DNA of 64,000 bases from Paraburkholderia gardini (lineage in GTDB: Bacteria; Pseudomonadota; Gammaproteobacteria; Burkholderiales; Burkholderiaceae), in contig NZ_CAJQYY010000023.1 of NCBI RefSeq assembly GCF_907164575.1, positions 1 to 64,000 of the forward strand, written 5' to 3'. Below the pieces are notes generated by a model. That model did no database searches. It worked only from the letters and a program-made list of their open reading frames with translations, and had not been told where the DNA came from. How positions within the stretch are numbered: position 1 is the first letter of the stretch; the number at the start of each line of letters is the position of its first letter. The position numbers and the translations under genes are program-made. This document shows positions 8,305 through 16,448 of the stretch, piece after piece.

Positions 8305-8886
8305 TGCATTTCTCCAGAGATCGCGTCAATCGCGAGACAGCGCTGCCGGTGTGCCCGGGTGCCGCGCTCATGCATGAGGCGCACGGATGCGGGATCGGAT
8401 TTTCGTCTGATATTAGCGGTTTGGTTCAGTGGCGACAAATTTCAGGCAACGCGTGCGTCATGGCGTTTTCGTGTGATGCGCAGCAGGGCGTGAGGCATAT
8501 CCGGCCCTGAGCGTTGTGAGCATGATGAGTCTGTGCCCCGTACGTCGTCACTGACCGTAAGCGCGGCTTGCGCCGGTCACTGCGGCGCCGCAGCACGGAT
8601 TTGCTTCCGGAACTGTCCAGCCTTTACTTCACCGGATGGCCGCGACGCCTTCCAGGCCGCGGTTTTTTCCTCGGCGGGGGCTTCACTTGCACGCGAGCGA
8701 CACGCCCGGCTACGCCGGCCAAACCCTTGTCCGGCAAGGTTTTCACCGCCATCGGCCGGCGTCTGCGTCCGAGCCGTGTCGCATTTCCACATGTGCCTGT
8801 CGCAATTCATCGGCCCGGCATACTTTTTTCTGGCAACTATGTATGCACGGCGCGGACGCACATGCGCCACACCAGGAGAGCATTCG
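8305..8886. other. Intergenic region upstream of the betaine transporter genes
   Basis: About 580 bases between two divergent genes. An upstream in-frame extension of the ATPase gene (from 8533) is arginine- and cysteine-rich and unlike the family, so I treat it as non-coding. The only distinct structure is a pair of TGTCGCA direct repeats at 8777 and 8798, listed separately, about 90 bases ahead of the ATPase start. Confidence 0.45.
8777..8804 (+). promoter_or_regulatory. Tandem TGTCGCA repeats, 21-bp period, upstream of proV
   Basis: TGTCGCATTTC begins at 8777 and TGTCGCAATTC at 8798: 10 of 11 positions agree and the start-to-start distance is 21 bases, two helical turns. Same-strand half-sites with this spacing are characteristic of AraC-family operators. 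The second copy extends leftward as GTGCCTGTCGCAA, identical over 13 bases to a site upstream of sdaA at 13232. Three GlxA-type AraC regulators lie nearby. Confidence 0.5.
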
Positions 8887-10068
8887 ATGAATTCCCCCAA
8901 GGTCGTGGTCGAAGGGCTGTGCAAGGTATTCGGCACCAACCCGAAACAGGCGACCAGCATGCTGGCAGGCGGTGCAACGAAAGAGGAAGTGTTCGCGCGC
9001 ACCGGTCAGATCGTCGGCGTCCATAACGTCTCCTTCGAAGTCAGGGAGGGCGAGATCTTCGTGCTGATGGGCCTGTCGGGCTCGGGCAAGTCGACGTTGA
9101 TCCGCCTGATCAATCGCCTCGTCGAGCCGACGGCCGGCAAGGTGCTGATCGACGGCCGCGATGTGGCGAGCGTGCCGCGCCCGGAATTGACGGCGCTGCG
9201 CCGCAAGGACATGAGCATGGTGTTCCAGTCGTTCGCGCTGATGCCGCAACGCACCGTGCTGTCGAACGCGGCGTTCGGGCTCGAAGTCGCGGGCGTCGGC
9301 AAGAAGGAGCGCGAGCGGCGCGCGATGACCGTGCTCGAGCAGGTTGGCCTCGCGCCGTTCGCCGAAAAGCTGCCGGCGCAGCTGTCGGGCGGCATGCAGC
9401 AGCGCGTCGGGCTCGCGCGGGCGCTGGCGGTCAATCCATCGCTGATGATCATGGACGAGGCGTTCTCCGCGCTCGATCCGCTCAAGCGCAAGGAAATGCA
9501 GAACGTGCTGCTCGATCTGCAACGCGAGCAGCAGCGCACGATCCTGTTCGTCTCGCACGATCTGGAAGAAGCGCTGCGGATCGGCACGCGGATCGCGATC
9601 ATGGAAGGCGGCAAGGTGGTGCAGATCGGCACGCCGCAGGAAATCATCACGAATCCCGCCGACGATTACGTACGCGCGTTTTTTGAAGGGATCGACACCA
9701 GCCGCTATCTGACGGCCGGCGATCTGATGCAGACCGATGCCGTGCCGCTGATGCACTCGCACACGACGCAGATCGACGCGTCGAGCGTCGCGGCGACGCT
9801 GAACGGCCGTGCCGACTACGCGTTCGTGCTCGACAGCGAGCGCAGGATTCGCGGCTTCGTGTGCCGCGATGTGACGGGCGGCGCGTCGCCGCGGCTCAAC
9901 AACGTCGAATGCATCCACCGCACCACGCCGCTCGACGACGTCGTGCGACGCGTGGTGGCGAGCCGCGCGCCGCTGCCGGTCGTCGAGGCGGACGGCTCCT
10001 ACTGCGGTTCGGTCAACAAGACGAACGTGCTCAATGTCCTGACCCGTCATCGAGGTTCCCATGTCTGA
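8887..10068 (+). CDS. proV: Glycine betaine/proline ABC transporter ATPase (ProV/CbcV type)
   Basis: 393 residues from the ATG at 8887, preceded by an AGGAGA site; the longer upstream frame is rejected. Walker A GLSGSGKS is at 62-69, signature LSGGM at 166-170 and Walker B MIMDEAFSALDP at 187-198. The N-terminal insertion with SMLAGGATKEEVFARTG is typical of the ProV/OpuAA subfamily. Residues from about 275 form the C-terminal CBS-like regulatory module used for osmotic or ligand gating. It energises import of betaine or related quaternary amines with the overlapping permease gene. No binding protein is adjacent; a candidate lies at 34993-35850. Confidence 0.9.
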   Translation: MNSPKVVVEGLCKVFGTNPKQATSMLAGGATKEEVFARTGQIVGVHNVSFEVREGEIFVLMGLSGSGKSTLIRLINRLVEPTAGKVLIDGRDVASVPRPELTALRRKDMSMVFQSFALMPQRTVLSNAAFGLEVAGVGKKERERRAMTVLEQVGLAPFAEKLPAQLSGGMQQRVGLARALAVNPSLMIMDEAFSALDPLKRKEMQNVLLDLQREQQRTILFVSHDLEEALRIGTRIAIMEGGKVVQIGTPQEIITNPADDYVRAFFEGIDTSRYLTAGDLMQTDAVPLMHSHTTQIDASSVAATLNGRADYAFVLDSERRIRGFVCRDVTGGASPRLNNVECIHRTTPLDDVVRRVVASRAPLPVVEADGSYCGSVNKTNVLNVLTRHRGSHV

Positions 10069-10963
10069 AATCATTCCGCTTGGCACCTGGGTCGATCACG
10101 GTGTTCGTTACCTGCTCGATCATGATGCGAAAACCTTCGATTCCATCGGCAAGGTCATCGAGAGCTTTGCCGCCCTGATCGAGCACGGCTTGCAGGCGGT
10201 GCCGATGTGGGCGCTGATGGCGTTTTTCGTCGGTATCGGTTTGTGGCGGGTGGGCTGGCGCTTCGCGTTGTTCACGCTGCTCGCGATGCTGCTGATCTAT
10301 GGAACGGGCTTCTGGGATCAGACGGTGATCACGCTTGGCCTTACGCTGTCGTCGACCCTGATCAGCCTGCTGATCGGCGTGCCGCTCGGCATCTGGATGG
10401 CGAAGAGCCGCTACGTCGAAACGGTGGTGCGCCCGGCGCTCGATCTGATGCAGACGATGCCCGCGTTCGTCTACCTGATTCCGGCTGCGATGCTGTTCGG
10501 CCTTGGCCGCGTGCCAGGGATTCTCTCGACGGTGATCTTTGCGATGCCGCCCGCAGTGCGCCTCACGTCGCTCGGCATCAAGCACGTGAACCGCGAAATC
10601 GTCGAAGCAGGGCAGGCGTTCGGTTGCACGCCGCTGCAACTGCTCTACAAGGTACAGTTTCCGAACGCGCTGCCGTCGATCATGACCGGCGTGAACCAGA
10701 CGATCATGATGGCGCTCTCGATGGTGATCATCGCTTCGATGGTCGGAGCGGGCGGTCTCGGCAACGACGTGCTGGCGAGTATCCAGCGGCTCGACATCGG
10801 GCTCGGTTTCGAAAGCGGCCTCTCGGTGGTGATGCTCGCGATCATTCTGGACCGCATCACGGAGAGCTTCGGCCGGTCGCCGGGCATGGCGCGCGCGCCG
10901 CTGCTGTCGGGCCTGCGCAGCGTGATGAAGGTGCGTCGCGCGCCGGCCGCGCAGCACGGCTGA
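10061..10963 (+). CDS. proW: Glycine betaine/proline ABC transporter permease (ProW/CbcW type)
   Basis: 300 residues; the ATG overlaps the end of the ATPase gene by 8 bases, implying translational coupling. A soluble N-terminal segment is followed by about six membrane helices. The binding-protein-dependent transport signature covers EAGQAFGCTPLQLLYKVQFPN, the EAA loop that contacts the ATPase, and GVPLGIWMAKS lies in the core domain. It forms the membrane channel of the betaine importer. The next gene, a GlxA-type regulator, starts 10 bases after its stop, so the three genes are probably one transcript. Confidence 0.92.
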   Translation: MSEIIPLGTWVDHGVRYLLDHDAKTFDSIGKVIESFAALIEHGLQAVPMWALMAFFVGIGLWRVGWRFALFTLLAMLLIYGTGFWDQTVITLGLTLSSTLISLLIGVPLGIWMAKSRYVETVVRPALDLMQTMPAFVYLIPAAMLFGLGRVPGILSTVIFAMPPAVRLTSLGIKHVNREIVEAGQAFGCTPLQLLYKVQFPNALPSIMTGVNQTIMMALSMVIIASMVGAGGLGNDVLASIQRLDIGLGFESGLSVVMLAIILDRITESFGRSPGMARAPLLSGLRSVMKVRRAPAAQHG

Positions 10964-10973
10964 GCAGCCGGCC

Positions 10974-11972
10974 ATGAAGCGCGACGCGTTTCCCCCTGTC
11001 GAACCTTCAGCGGAATCGCCGCTATCCGGGCTCGCGCACTTCGGCTTTCTGACGCTGCCGAATTTTTCGATGATCGCGTTCACAAGCGCGGTCGAAGTGC
11101 TTCGCATGGCGAACTATGTGAGCCGCGCGCAGCATTACAGGTGGTCGGTGATCACGCCGGATGGCGAACCGGCGCGCGCCAGCAACGGCATTACCGTAAA
11201 GCCCACCACGACGCTCGCCGAAGCCGGCATGCCGGATGTGCTGATCGTTTGCGCGGGCTGGCACGTCAGCGATTACGTCGACGCCACCGTGATCGCGCTG
11301 CTGCAGGATGTCGCGTCCAGAGGCATTCCACTGGGCGGCATCTGCACCGGGCCGTACGCGCTGCTAGCCGCGAATCTGCTCGACGGTTATCGTTGTACGG
11401 TGCACTGGGAAGACATGTCGCCGCTGCACAAGCGTTACCCGCACGTGCGTTTTGCCGACGAACTGTTCGTGATCGACCGCGATCGCCTGACCTGCACCGG
11501 CGGCACCGCGCCACTCGATCTGATGCTCAGCCTGGTCGGCATGCACCTCGGCCGCGCGCTTGCGGCGCAGGTGTCGGAACAGTTTATCGTCGAGCGGATT
11601 CGCGGCTCGACCGATTATCAGCACATCCCCGTCGATGCGCGGGTCGGCTTCACGCGTGGAGAACTGGTCGAAGTGGTGCGGCTGATGGAAGCGAATATCG
11701 AGGAGCCATTATCGCTCGATGAGCTCGCCCGGCTCGTCAATCTGTCGCAACGGCATTTGCAGCGCATGTTCAAGATGTTCCTCAACGTGTCGCCGACGCA
11801 CTACTACCTGACCCTGCGTTTGCGTCTCGCGCGCGAACTGCTACGCAATACCGACGCGTCGATTGCGCGCGTGACGACGGTGTGCGGTTTTCATTCGCCG
11901 TGTCATTTCAGCAAGGCTTATCGCGCGCAGTTCGGCCACGCGCCAAGCGTCGAGCGGCGCTTGCTGGCGTAG
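10974..11972 (+). CDS. GlxA-type AraC-family regulator (DJ-1/PfpI sensor domain)
   Basis: 332 residues. Residues 20-190 are a DJ-1/PfpI-like class I amidotransferase fold used as a ligand sensor (LPNFSMIAFTSAVEVLRMAN, nucleophile-elbow-like GGICTGPYALL). Residues 225-325 carry two AraC helix-turn-helix units (EPLSLDELARLVNLSQRHLQ and VTTVCGFHSPCHFSKAYRAQ). This is the architecture of GbdR, SouR and CdhR, which activate betaine, sarcosine and carnitine catabolism in Pseudomonas. It is linked to the ProVW-type genes and closely resembles the paralogue at 21931-22926. It probably senses a betaine-pathway intermediate; which one cannot be told from sequence. Confidence 0.85.
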   Translation: MKRDAFPPVEPSAESPLSGLAHFGFLTLPNFSMIAFTSAVEVLRMANYVSRAQHYRWSVITPDGEPARASNGITVKPTTTLAEAGMPDVLIVCAGWHVSDYVDATVIALLQDVASRGIPLGGICTGPYALLAANLLDGYRCTVHWEDMSPLHKRYPHVRFADELFVIDRDRLTCTGGTAPLDLMLSLVGMHLGRALAAQVSEQFIVERIRGSTDYQHIPVDARVGFTRGELVEVVRLMEANIEEPLSLDELARLVNLSQRHLQRMFKMFLNVSPTHYYLTLRLRLARELLRNTDASIARVTTVCGFHSPCHFSKAYRAQFGHAPSVERRLLA

Positions 11973-12021
11973 AAAAACGCGTGGCGAATTCGGGTATCCG
12001 AACCAGTCCGGCATCAATCGC

Positions 12022-13104
12022 TCAGATCGCCTGAGCCCGCCCCGGAAAGGTTTCGTCATACCCGGTGCTGTCTTCCGCTTCGGCCACTGTGCCGCGTTGC
12101 TCGCGGTACATTATCGGCGGCAGGCCGAATTGCTTGCGGAATTCGCGCCCCAGATGCGATGCGTCGGAAAAGCCGCAACTCGACGCGATATCCGCCACCG
12201 TTTTATCCGAGCTTGTCAGCAGCCATGCGGCCGTGCGCAAGCGCACCTGCTTCGCGTAAGCCTGCGGCGCCTTGCCGGTTTGCGCCTTGAAGAGCCGCTC
12301 GAGTTGACGGGCAGAGAGATCCAGCTTGTGCGCCAGTTCATCGAGCGACAGCGAACGGCCCACGTGCTGTTCCATGAGCAGGATCGCCCGCTTCACCTTC
12401 GGATGCGCGGCGGGCGCGAGACCCGGTGGATGCGGCTGCGGCGCGTTGCCCTTCTGCATGTCGTCGACCAGCAGGATGCGCAGCGCCTTTTGCACGGTGG
12501 CCGTTTCGAAGTGACGCAGCAGAATCGCGGCGGCGACGTCGATCGACGCGCGTCCGCCGGAACACGTAATGCGCCGGCGGTCGATCACGAACAGCCGGTC
12601 CGCGACCAGCGCATCTTCATTCACCGACGGAAAGCGCTCGATGAAATCCCAGTAATGAAACCAGCTCACGCAAATGCGGTGGCCGTCGAGCACGCCCGCG
12701 CGCATCAGTGAAAACACCCCCGTGCACATGCCGACCAGCGTCGCTTCGGTCGCGGCGGCGCAGCGGATGAACGCGAGCGTCGCGTCGCTGGCCGCCAGTC
12801 CGGAATGCAGCAGGCCGCCGACCACGACGACATAATCGAACGGCTCCGCGTGATCGAAGGTTTCCCACGGCGTGATCTGGATCCCGCAACTCGCGCGCAC
12901 CGGTGCAAGGGTTTCCCCTATCACGCTCCAGGAACAGCGCACGGGCTTGCTGAAATCGCCTTCGTCCGCCGACAGGCGTAACAGGTCGACGAAACCCGAG
13001 AACGCCGTCAGCGTGAAGTTGGGCAGCAGAATGATGCCGAAGCGGATGCGCTGCTTCGACGGGCCGTCGATGGATCGAAGGGGACGCGGTTCAGCGGAAT
13101 TCAT
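12022..13104 (-). CDS. GlxA-type AraC-family regulator, second paralogue
   Basis: About 360 residues from the Met at 13104 (MNSAEPRPLRSIDG); an in-frame start at 13245 would add 47 low-complexity residues. The DJ-1/PfpI domain begins at RFGIILLPNFTLTAFSGFVD and has GMCTGVFSLMRAG at the elbow. The C-terminal AraC domain reads RSLSLDELAHKLDLSARQLE and IASSCGFSDASHLGREFRKQ. It is more divergent from the other two GlxA-type proteins than they are from each other, suggesting a different ligand. Convergent with the regulator at 10974 and divergent from sdaA, with a tandem-repeat candidate operator in the shared upstream region. Confidence 0.82.
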   Translation of the reverse strand: MNSAEPRPLRSIDGPSKQRIRFGIILLPNFTLTAFSGFVDLLRLSADEGDFSKPVRCSWSVIGETLAPVRASCGIQITPWETFDHAEPFDYVVVVGGLLHSGLAASDATLAFIRCAAATEATLVGMCTGVFSLMRAGVLDGHRICVSWFHYWDFIERFPSVNEDALVADRLFVIDRRRITCSGGRASIDVAAAILLRHFETATVQKALRILLVDDMQKGNAPQPHPPGLAPAAHPKVKRAILLMEQHVGRSLSLDELAHKLDLSARQLERLFKAQTGKAPQAYAKQVRLRTAAWLLTSSDKTVADIASSCGFSDASHLGREFRKQFGLPPIMYREQRGTVAEAEDSTGYDETFPGRAQAI

Positions 13105-13429
13105 GCACACAGCCCGCAAGGAAAGGGGTGAATCAAGCATAGCATTCGTAGACGGCGTGGAATCTGGCCGCGCAGGCGCACCACGCAACGCGCCACGGCA
13201 ATCGTGCCACAGCATCGCCAGTAGCGTTCCACGTGCCTGTCGCAAATGCGTCGGAAGTCTTCGTAAATCCGCCGCCGCGCTGTGCGGACGCGCGCTTTGA
13301 CGCCACTATCCCATCGCGATGCCGTTTTTATTCTATCGATCCAGATCGACATTTGGTGCAATGGCGGCAAGTACAGGTCATCCCGCGCACAACCCGTCAA
13401 CCCCGGCATCGCAATGCATAAGGCACGTC
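13105..13429. other. Divergent promoter region between GlxA-type regulator and sdaA
   Basis: About 325 bases without a convincing gene. It holds a GTGCCTGTCGCAA element at 13232-13244 and a second related half-site at 13259. Otherwise I see no hairpin or riboswitch-like structure; in particular no glycine-riboswitch architecture is apparent ahead of the serine/sarcosine genes. Confidence 0.4.
13238..13274 (+). promoter_or_regulatory. Tandem half-sites, 21-bp period, upstream of sdaA-sox
   Basis: TGTCGCAAATGCGTCG starts at 13238 and CTTCGTAAATCCGCCG at 13259, matching at 11 of 16 positions with exactly 21 bases start to start. The 13 bases ending in the first copy, GTGCCTGTCGCAA, recur ahead of proV. 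It is placed 170-190 bases before the sdaA start and about 135 bases from the divergent regulator. Candidate AraC-family operator. Confidence 0.42.
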
Positions 13430-14824
13430 ATGAACGTTAGCGTCTTCGATCTGTTCAAGACCGGCATCGGTCCTTCGAGCTCGCACACCGTCGGGCCGAT
13501 GATCGCCGCCTGCCGCTTCGCCTCGCATATCGAAGACGCCAACCTGCTCGGCTTCGTGCGCCGCGTGAAGGTCGAGCTGTACGGCTCGCTCGGCGCGACC
13601 GGCAAGGGGCACGGCACGGATAAGGCGGTGCTGCTGGGTCTCGAAGGCAATCTGCCCGATCTGGTCGATCCGGACGTCATCCAGCTGCGCCTGCTGGCAA
13701 TCCGCGAAACGAAGCAGCTCGTGCTGCTCGGCAAGCATCCGGTCCGCTTCGACGAGCGCGAACACCTCGGTTTCTTTCGCAAGCTGATGCCGGGCGCGCC
13801 GGGCTCGGACATCGTGCATCCGAACGGCATGCGCTTTCAGGCTTTCGACGAAAACGGCCAGCTGCTGGTGGAGAAGGAGTATTACTCGATCGGCGGCGGC
13901 TTCGTCGTCAATCGCGAAGGCGACCGCGTGAATGCGCTGCGCACCGGTGCCGGCGTACCGTACCCGTTTCGCACCGGCGACGATCTGATGCGCCTGTGCC
14001 GCGAAACGGGGCTGTCGATCGCGCAGGTGACGCTCTCCAACGAATGCGCGTCGCGCACCGAACAGGACGTCCGCGAAGGGCTGCTGGCGATCTGGCGCAC
14101 GATGTCCGCCTGCGTCGAACGCGGCTGCAAGGTGCGAGGTGAATTACCCGGCCCGATGCACGTCAAGCGCCGCGCCGCCGATCTGTGCGAGCAGTTGCGC
14201 TCGCGCCCGGCAGAGTCGTTGCGCGATCCGCTGTCGATGCTCGACTGGGTCAACCTTTATGCCATGGCCGTCAACGAAGAGAACGCCGCGGGCGGGCGTG
14301 TCGTCACGGCGCCCACGAACGGCGCAGCCGGCGTGATTCCCGCCGTGCTGCACTACTACGTGAAATTCATGCACGCGTCGAACGATGCCGGCATCGTCAC
14401 CTTCCTGCTGACCGCCGCCGCGATCGGCATCATCTACAAGGAAACCGCATCGATCTCGGGTGCCGAAGTGGGTTGTCAGGGTGAAGTGGGCGTCGCGTGC
14501 TCGATGGCCGCCGCGGCGCTCGCGGCGGTGATGGGCGGCACGCCGGCGCAGGTGGAGAACGCCGCCGAAATCGGCATGGAACATAACCTCGGCATGACCT
14601 GCGACCCGGTCGGCGGACTCGTGCAGATTCCCTGCATCGAACGCAACGCGATGGGCGCGATCAAGGCGTTGAACGCCGCGCGCATGGCGATGAAGGGCGA
14701 CGGCCAGCACTACGTGTCGCTCGACAACGTGATCAAGACGATGCGCGAAACCGGCGCAGACATGAAGACGAAATACAAGGAGACGTCGCGCGGCGGGCTG
14801 GCCGTGAACGTCATCGAGTGCTGA
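13430..14824 (+). CDS. sdaA: L-serine ammonia-lyase, iron-sulfur type
   Basis: 464 residues from the ATG at 13430 (MNVSVFDLFKTGIGPSSSHT), which fits the family N terminus and follows an AAGG site; 37 upstream in-frame residues are rejected. This is the single-chain bacterial [4Fe-4S] serine dehydratase, with the beta-like N-terminal half starting at GPSSSHTVGPM and the alpha-like catalytic half carrying NGAAGVIPAVLHYY. Cysteines in EVGCQGEVGVACSMAAA and CDPVGGLVQIPCIERN are the expected cluster ligands. It converts serine to pyruvate and ammonia. Placed directly ahead of soxBDAG it drains serine formed from betaine-derived glycine. Confidence 0.93.
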   Translation: MNVSVFDLFKTGIGPSSSHTVGPMIAACRFASHIEDANLLGFVRRVKVELYGSLGATGKGHGTDKAVLLGLEGNLPDLVDPDVIQLRLLAIRETKQLVLLGKHPVRFDEREHLGFFRKLMPGAPGSDIVHPNGMRFQAFDENGQLLVEKEYYSIGGGFVVNREGDRVNALRTGAGVPYPFRTGDDLMRLCRETGLSIAQVTLSNECASRTEQDVREGLLAIWRTMSACVERGCKVRGELPGPMHVKRRAADLCEQLRSRPAESLRDPLSMLDWVNLYAMAVNEENAAGGRVVTAPTNGAAGVIPAVLHYYVKFMHASNDAGIVTFLLTAAAIGIIYKETASISGAEVGCQGEVGVACSMAAAALAAVMGGTPAQVENAAEIGMEHNLGMTCDPVGGLVQIPCIERNAMGAIKALNAARMAMKGDGQHYVSLDNVIKTMRETGADMKTKYKETSRGGLAVNVIEC

Positions 14825-14862
14825 ATGACCGACGAAGCAAAGAGTACAGACAAGGAACGACG

Positions 14863-16107
14863 ATGAGCCGCTATTCGATATTCAGCCTGTTGCGCAACGG
14901 GATGTCGTATCACGAGAACTGGGAGCGACAGTGGAAGAGCCCCGAGCCGAAACGTGAATACGATGTCGTGATCGTCGGCGGCGGCGGACATGGTCTCGCC
15001 ACCGCGTATTACCTCGCGAAAGAGCACGGCGTGCGCAATATCGCCGTGCTGGAGAAAGGGTGGATCGGCGGCGGCAACACCGCGCGCAATACGACCATCG
15101 TGCGTTCGAATTATTTGTGGGACGAATCGGCCGCGTTGTACGAGAAGGCGATGAAGCTGTGGGAAGGTCTGTCGCAGGATCTCAACTACAACGTGATGTT
15201 CAGCCAGCGCGGCGTGATGAATCTCGCGCACACGTTGCAGGACGTGCGCGACACCGAACGGCGCGTGAACGCGAACCGGCTGAACGGCGTCGATGCCGAA
15301 TTTCTCACGCCCGCGCAGATCAAGGAAATCGAGCCGACCATCAACCTGAACAGCCGCTATCCGGTGCTCGGCGCGTCGATCCAGCGGCGCGGCGGTGTGG
15401 CACGGCACGATGCGGTGGCATGGGGCTTCGCGCGCGGCGCGGATCAGGCCGGCGTCGATATCGTGCAGAACTGCCAGGTCACGGGCATTCGCCGCGACGG
15501 CAGCCAGGTGACCGGCGTGGACACCGTCAAGGGTTTCATCAGGGCGAAGAAGGTCGCGATCGTCGCGGCGGGCAACACATCGACGCTCGCCGATATGGCC
15601 GGCGTGCGGTTGCCGCTTGAAAGCCATCCGTTGCAGGCGCTGGTGTCCGAGCCGATCAAGCCGGTCGTCAACACGGTGGTGATGTCGAATGCCGTGCACG
15701 CGTATATCAGCCAGTCCGACAAGGGCGATCTGGTGATCGGCGCGGGCGTCGATCAATACACCGGCTTCGGGCAGCGCGGCAGTTTTCAGATCATCGAGGG
15801 CACGCTGGAGGCGATCGTCGAGATGTTCCCGGTGTTCTCGCGCGTGCGGATGAACCGGCAGTGGGGCGGCATCGTCGACGTGTCGCCGGATGCGTGCCCG
15901 ATCATCGGCAAGACCGACGTGAAGGGGCTCTATTTCAATTGCGGCTGGGGCACAGGCGGCTTCAAGGCGACACCGGGTTCGGGCTGGGCCTACGCGCACA
16001 CGATCGCAAAAGATGAACCGCATCCGCTGAACGCGCCGTTCTCGCTGGATCGTTTTTACACCGGCCACCTGATCGACGAGCACGGCGCCGCCGCCGTCGC
16101 TCACTGA
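14863..16107 (+). CDS. soxB: Sarcosine oxidase beta subunit
   Basis: 414 residues from the ATG at 14863 after an AAGGAA site. An FAD-binding Rossmann motif, VVIVGGGGHGLATAYYLA, lies at residues 35-52, followed by the D-amino-acid-oxidase-like fold of the heterotetrameric enzyme. His182 in RHDAVAWGFA corresponds by context to the residue that covalently holds FMN in this family (inference). It oxidises the N-methyl group of sarcosine to give glycine and a C1 unit passed to tetrahydrofolate in the alpha subunit, with O2 reduced to H2O2. First of four tightly packed sox genes, starting about 40 bases after sdaA. Confidence 0.95.
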   Translation: MSRYSIFSLLRNGMSYHENWERQWKSPEPKREYDVVIVGGGGHGLATAYYLAKEHGVRNIAVLEKGWIGGGNTARNTTIVRSNYLWDESAALYEKAMKLWEGLSQDLNYNVMFSQRGVMNLAHTLQDVRDTERRVNANRLNGVDAEFLTPAQIKEIEPTINLNSRYPVLGASIQRRGGVARHDAVAWGFARGADQAGVDIVQNCQVTGIRRDGSQVTGVDTVKGFIRAKKVAIVAAGNTSTLADMAGVRLPLESHPLQALVSEPIKPVVNTVVMSNAVHAYISQSDKGDLVIGAGVDQYTGFGQRGSFQIIEGTLEAIVEMFPVFSRVRMNRQWGGIVDVSPDACPIIGKTDVKGLYFNCGWGTGGFKATPGSGWAYAHTIAKDEPHPLNAPFSLDRFYTGHLIDEHGAAAVAH

Positions 16108-16148
16108 TATTCACGCGCTGCGGGTATAGGGAACAAAGGAGAACATAA

Positions 16149-16448
16149 ATGCTGCTGATCGAATGCCCGTGGTGCGGACCACGCGCCGAAACCGAATTTT
16201 CCTGCGGCGGCGAAGCGGATATCGCGCGTCCGCTCGACACCGAAAAGCTCACCGACGAGGAATGGGGCGACTACCTTTTCATGCGCAGGAACCCGCGCGG
16301 CGTGCACCGCGAGCAATGGCTGCACGCGCAGGGATGCCGCCGCTGGTTCAAGGCGCAGCGCGACACGGTGAGCTACGAGATTCAGGGCTACGAGACGTTC
16401 GAGCGTCCGCTGCTCACGATGGATGGCAACGAGGGCAAGACAGCATGA
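16149..16448 (+). CDS. soxD: Sarcosine oxidase delta subunit
   Basis: 99 residues, the normal size, preceded by an AAAGGAG site. The N-terminal CPWCG pair with a later GCRRWF segment is the zinc-binding fold of SoxD. It stabilises the SoxA/SoxB complex rather than doing chemistry itself. Its TGA overlaps the soxA ATG (ATGA), so the two are translationally coupled. Confidence 0.95.
   Translation: MLLIECPWCGPRAETEFSCGGEADIARPLDTEKLTDEEWGDYLFMRRNPRGVHREQWLHAQGCRRWFKAQRDTVSYEIQGYETFERPLLTMDGNEGKTA

Noticed and set aside
8533..8886. 118-codon N-terminal extension of the ProV-type ATPase
   Set aside because: The extension is Arg/Cys-rich and unlike the family; an AGGAGA site and the family N terminus support the ATG at 8887, and the region holds a candidate operator.
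13105..13429. Possible glycine riboswitch ahead of the sdaA-sox genes
   Set aside because: No paired aptamer-like architecture or terminator stem was visible; the region is better explained by tandem AraC-type half-sites.
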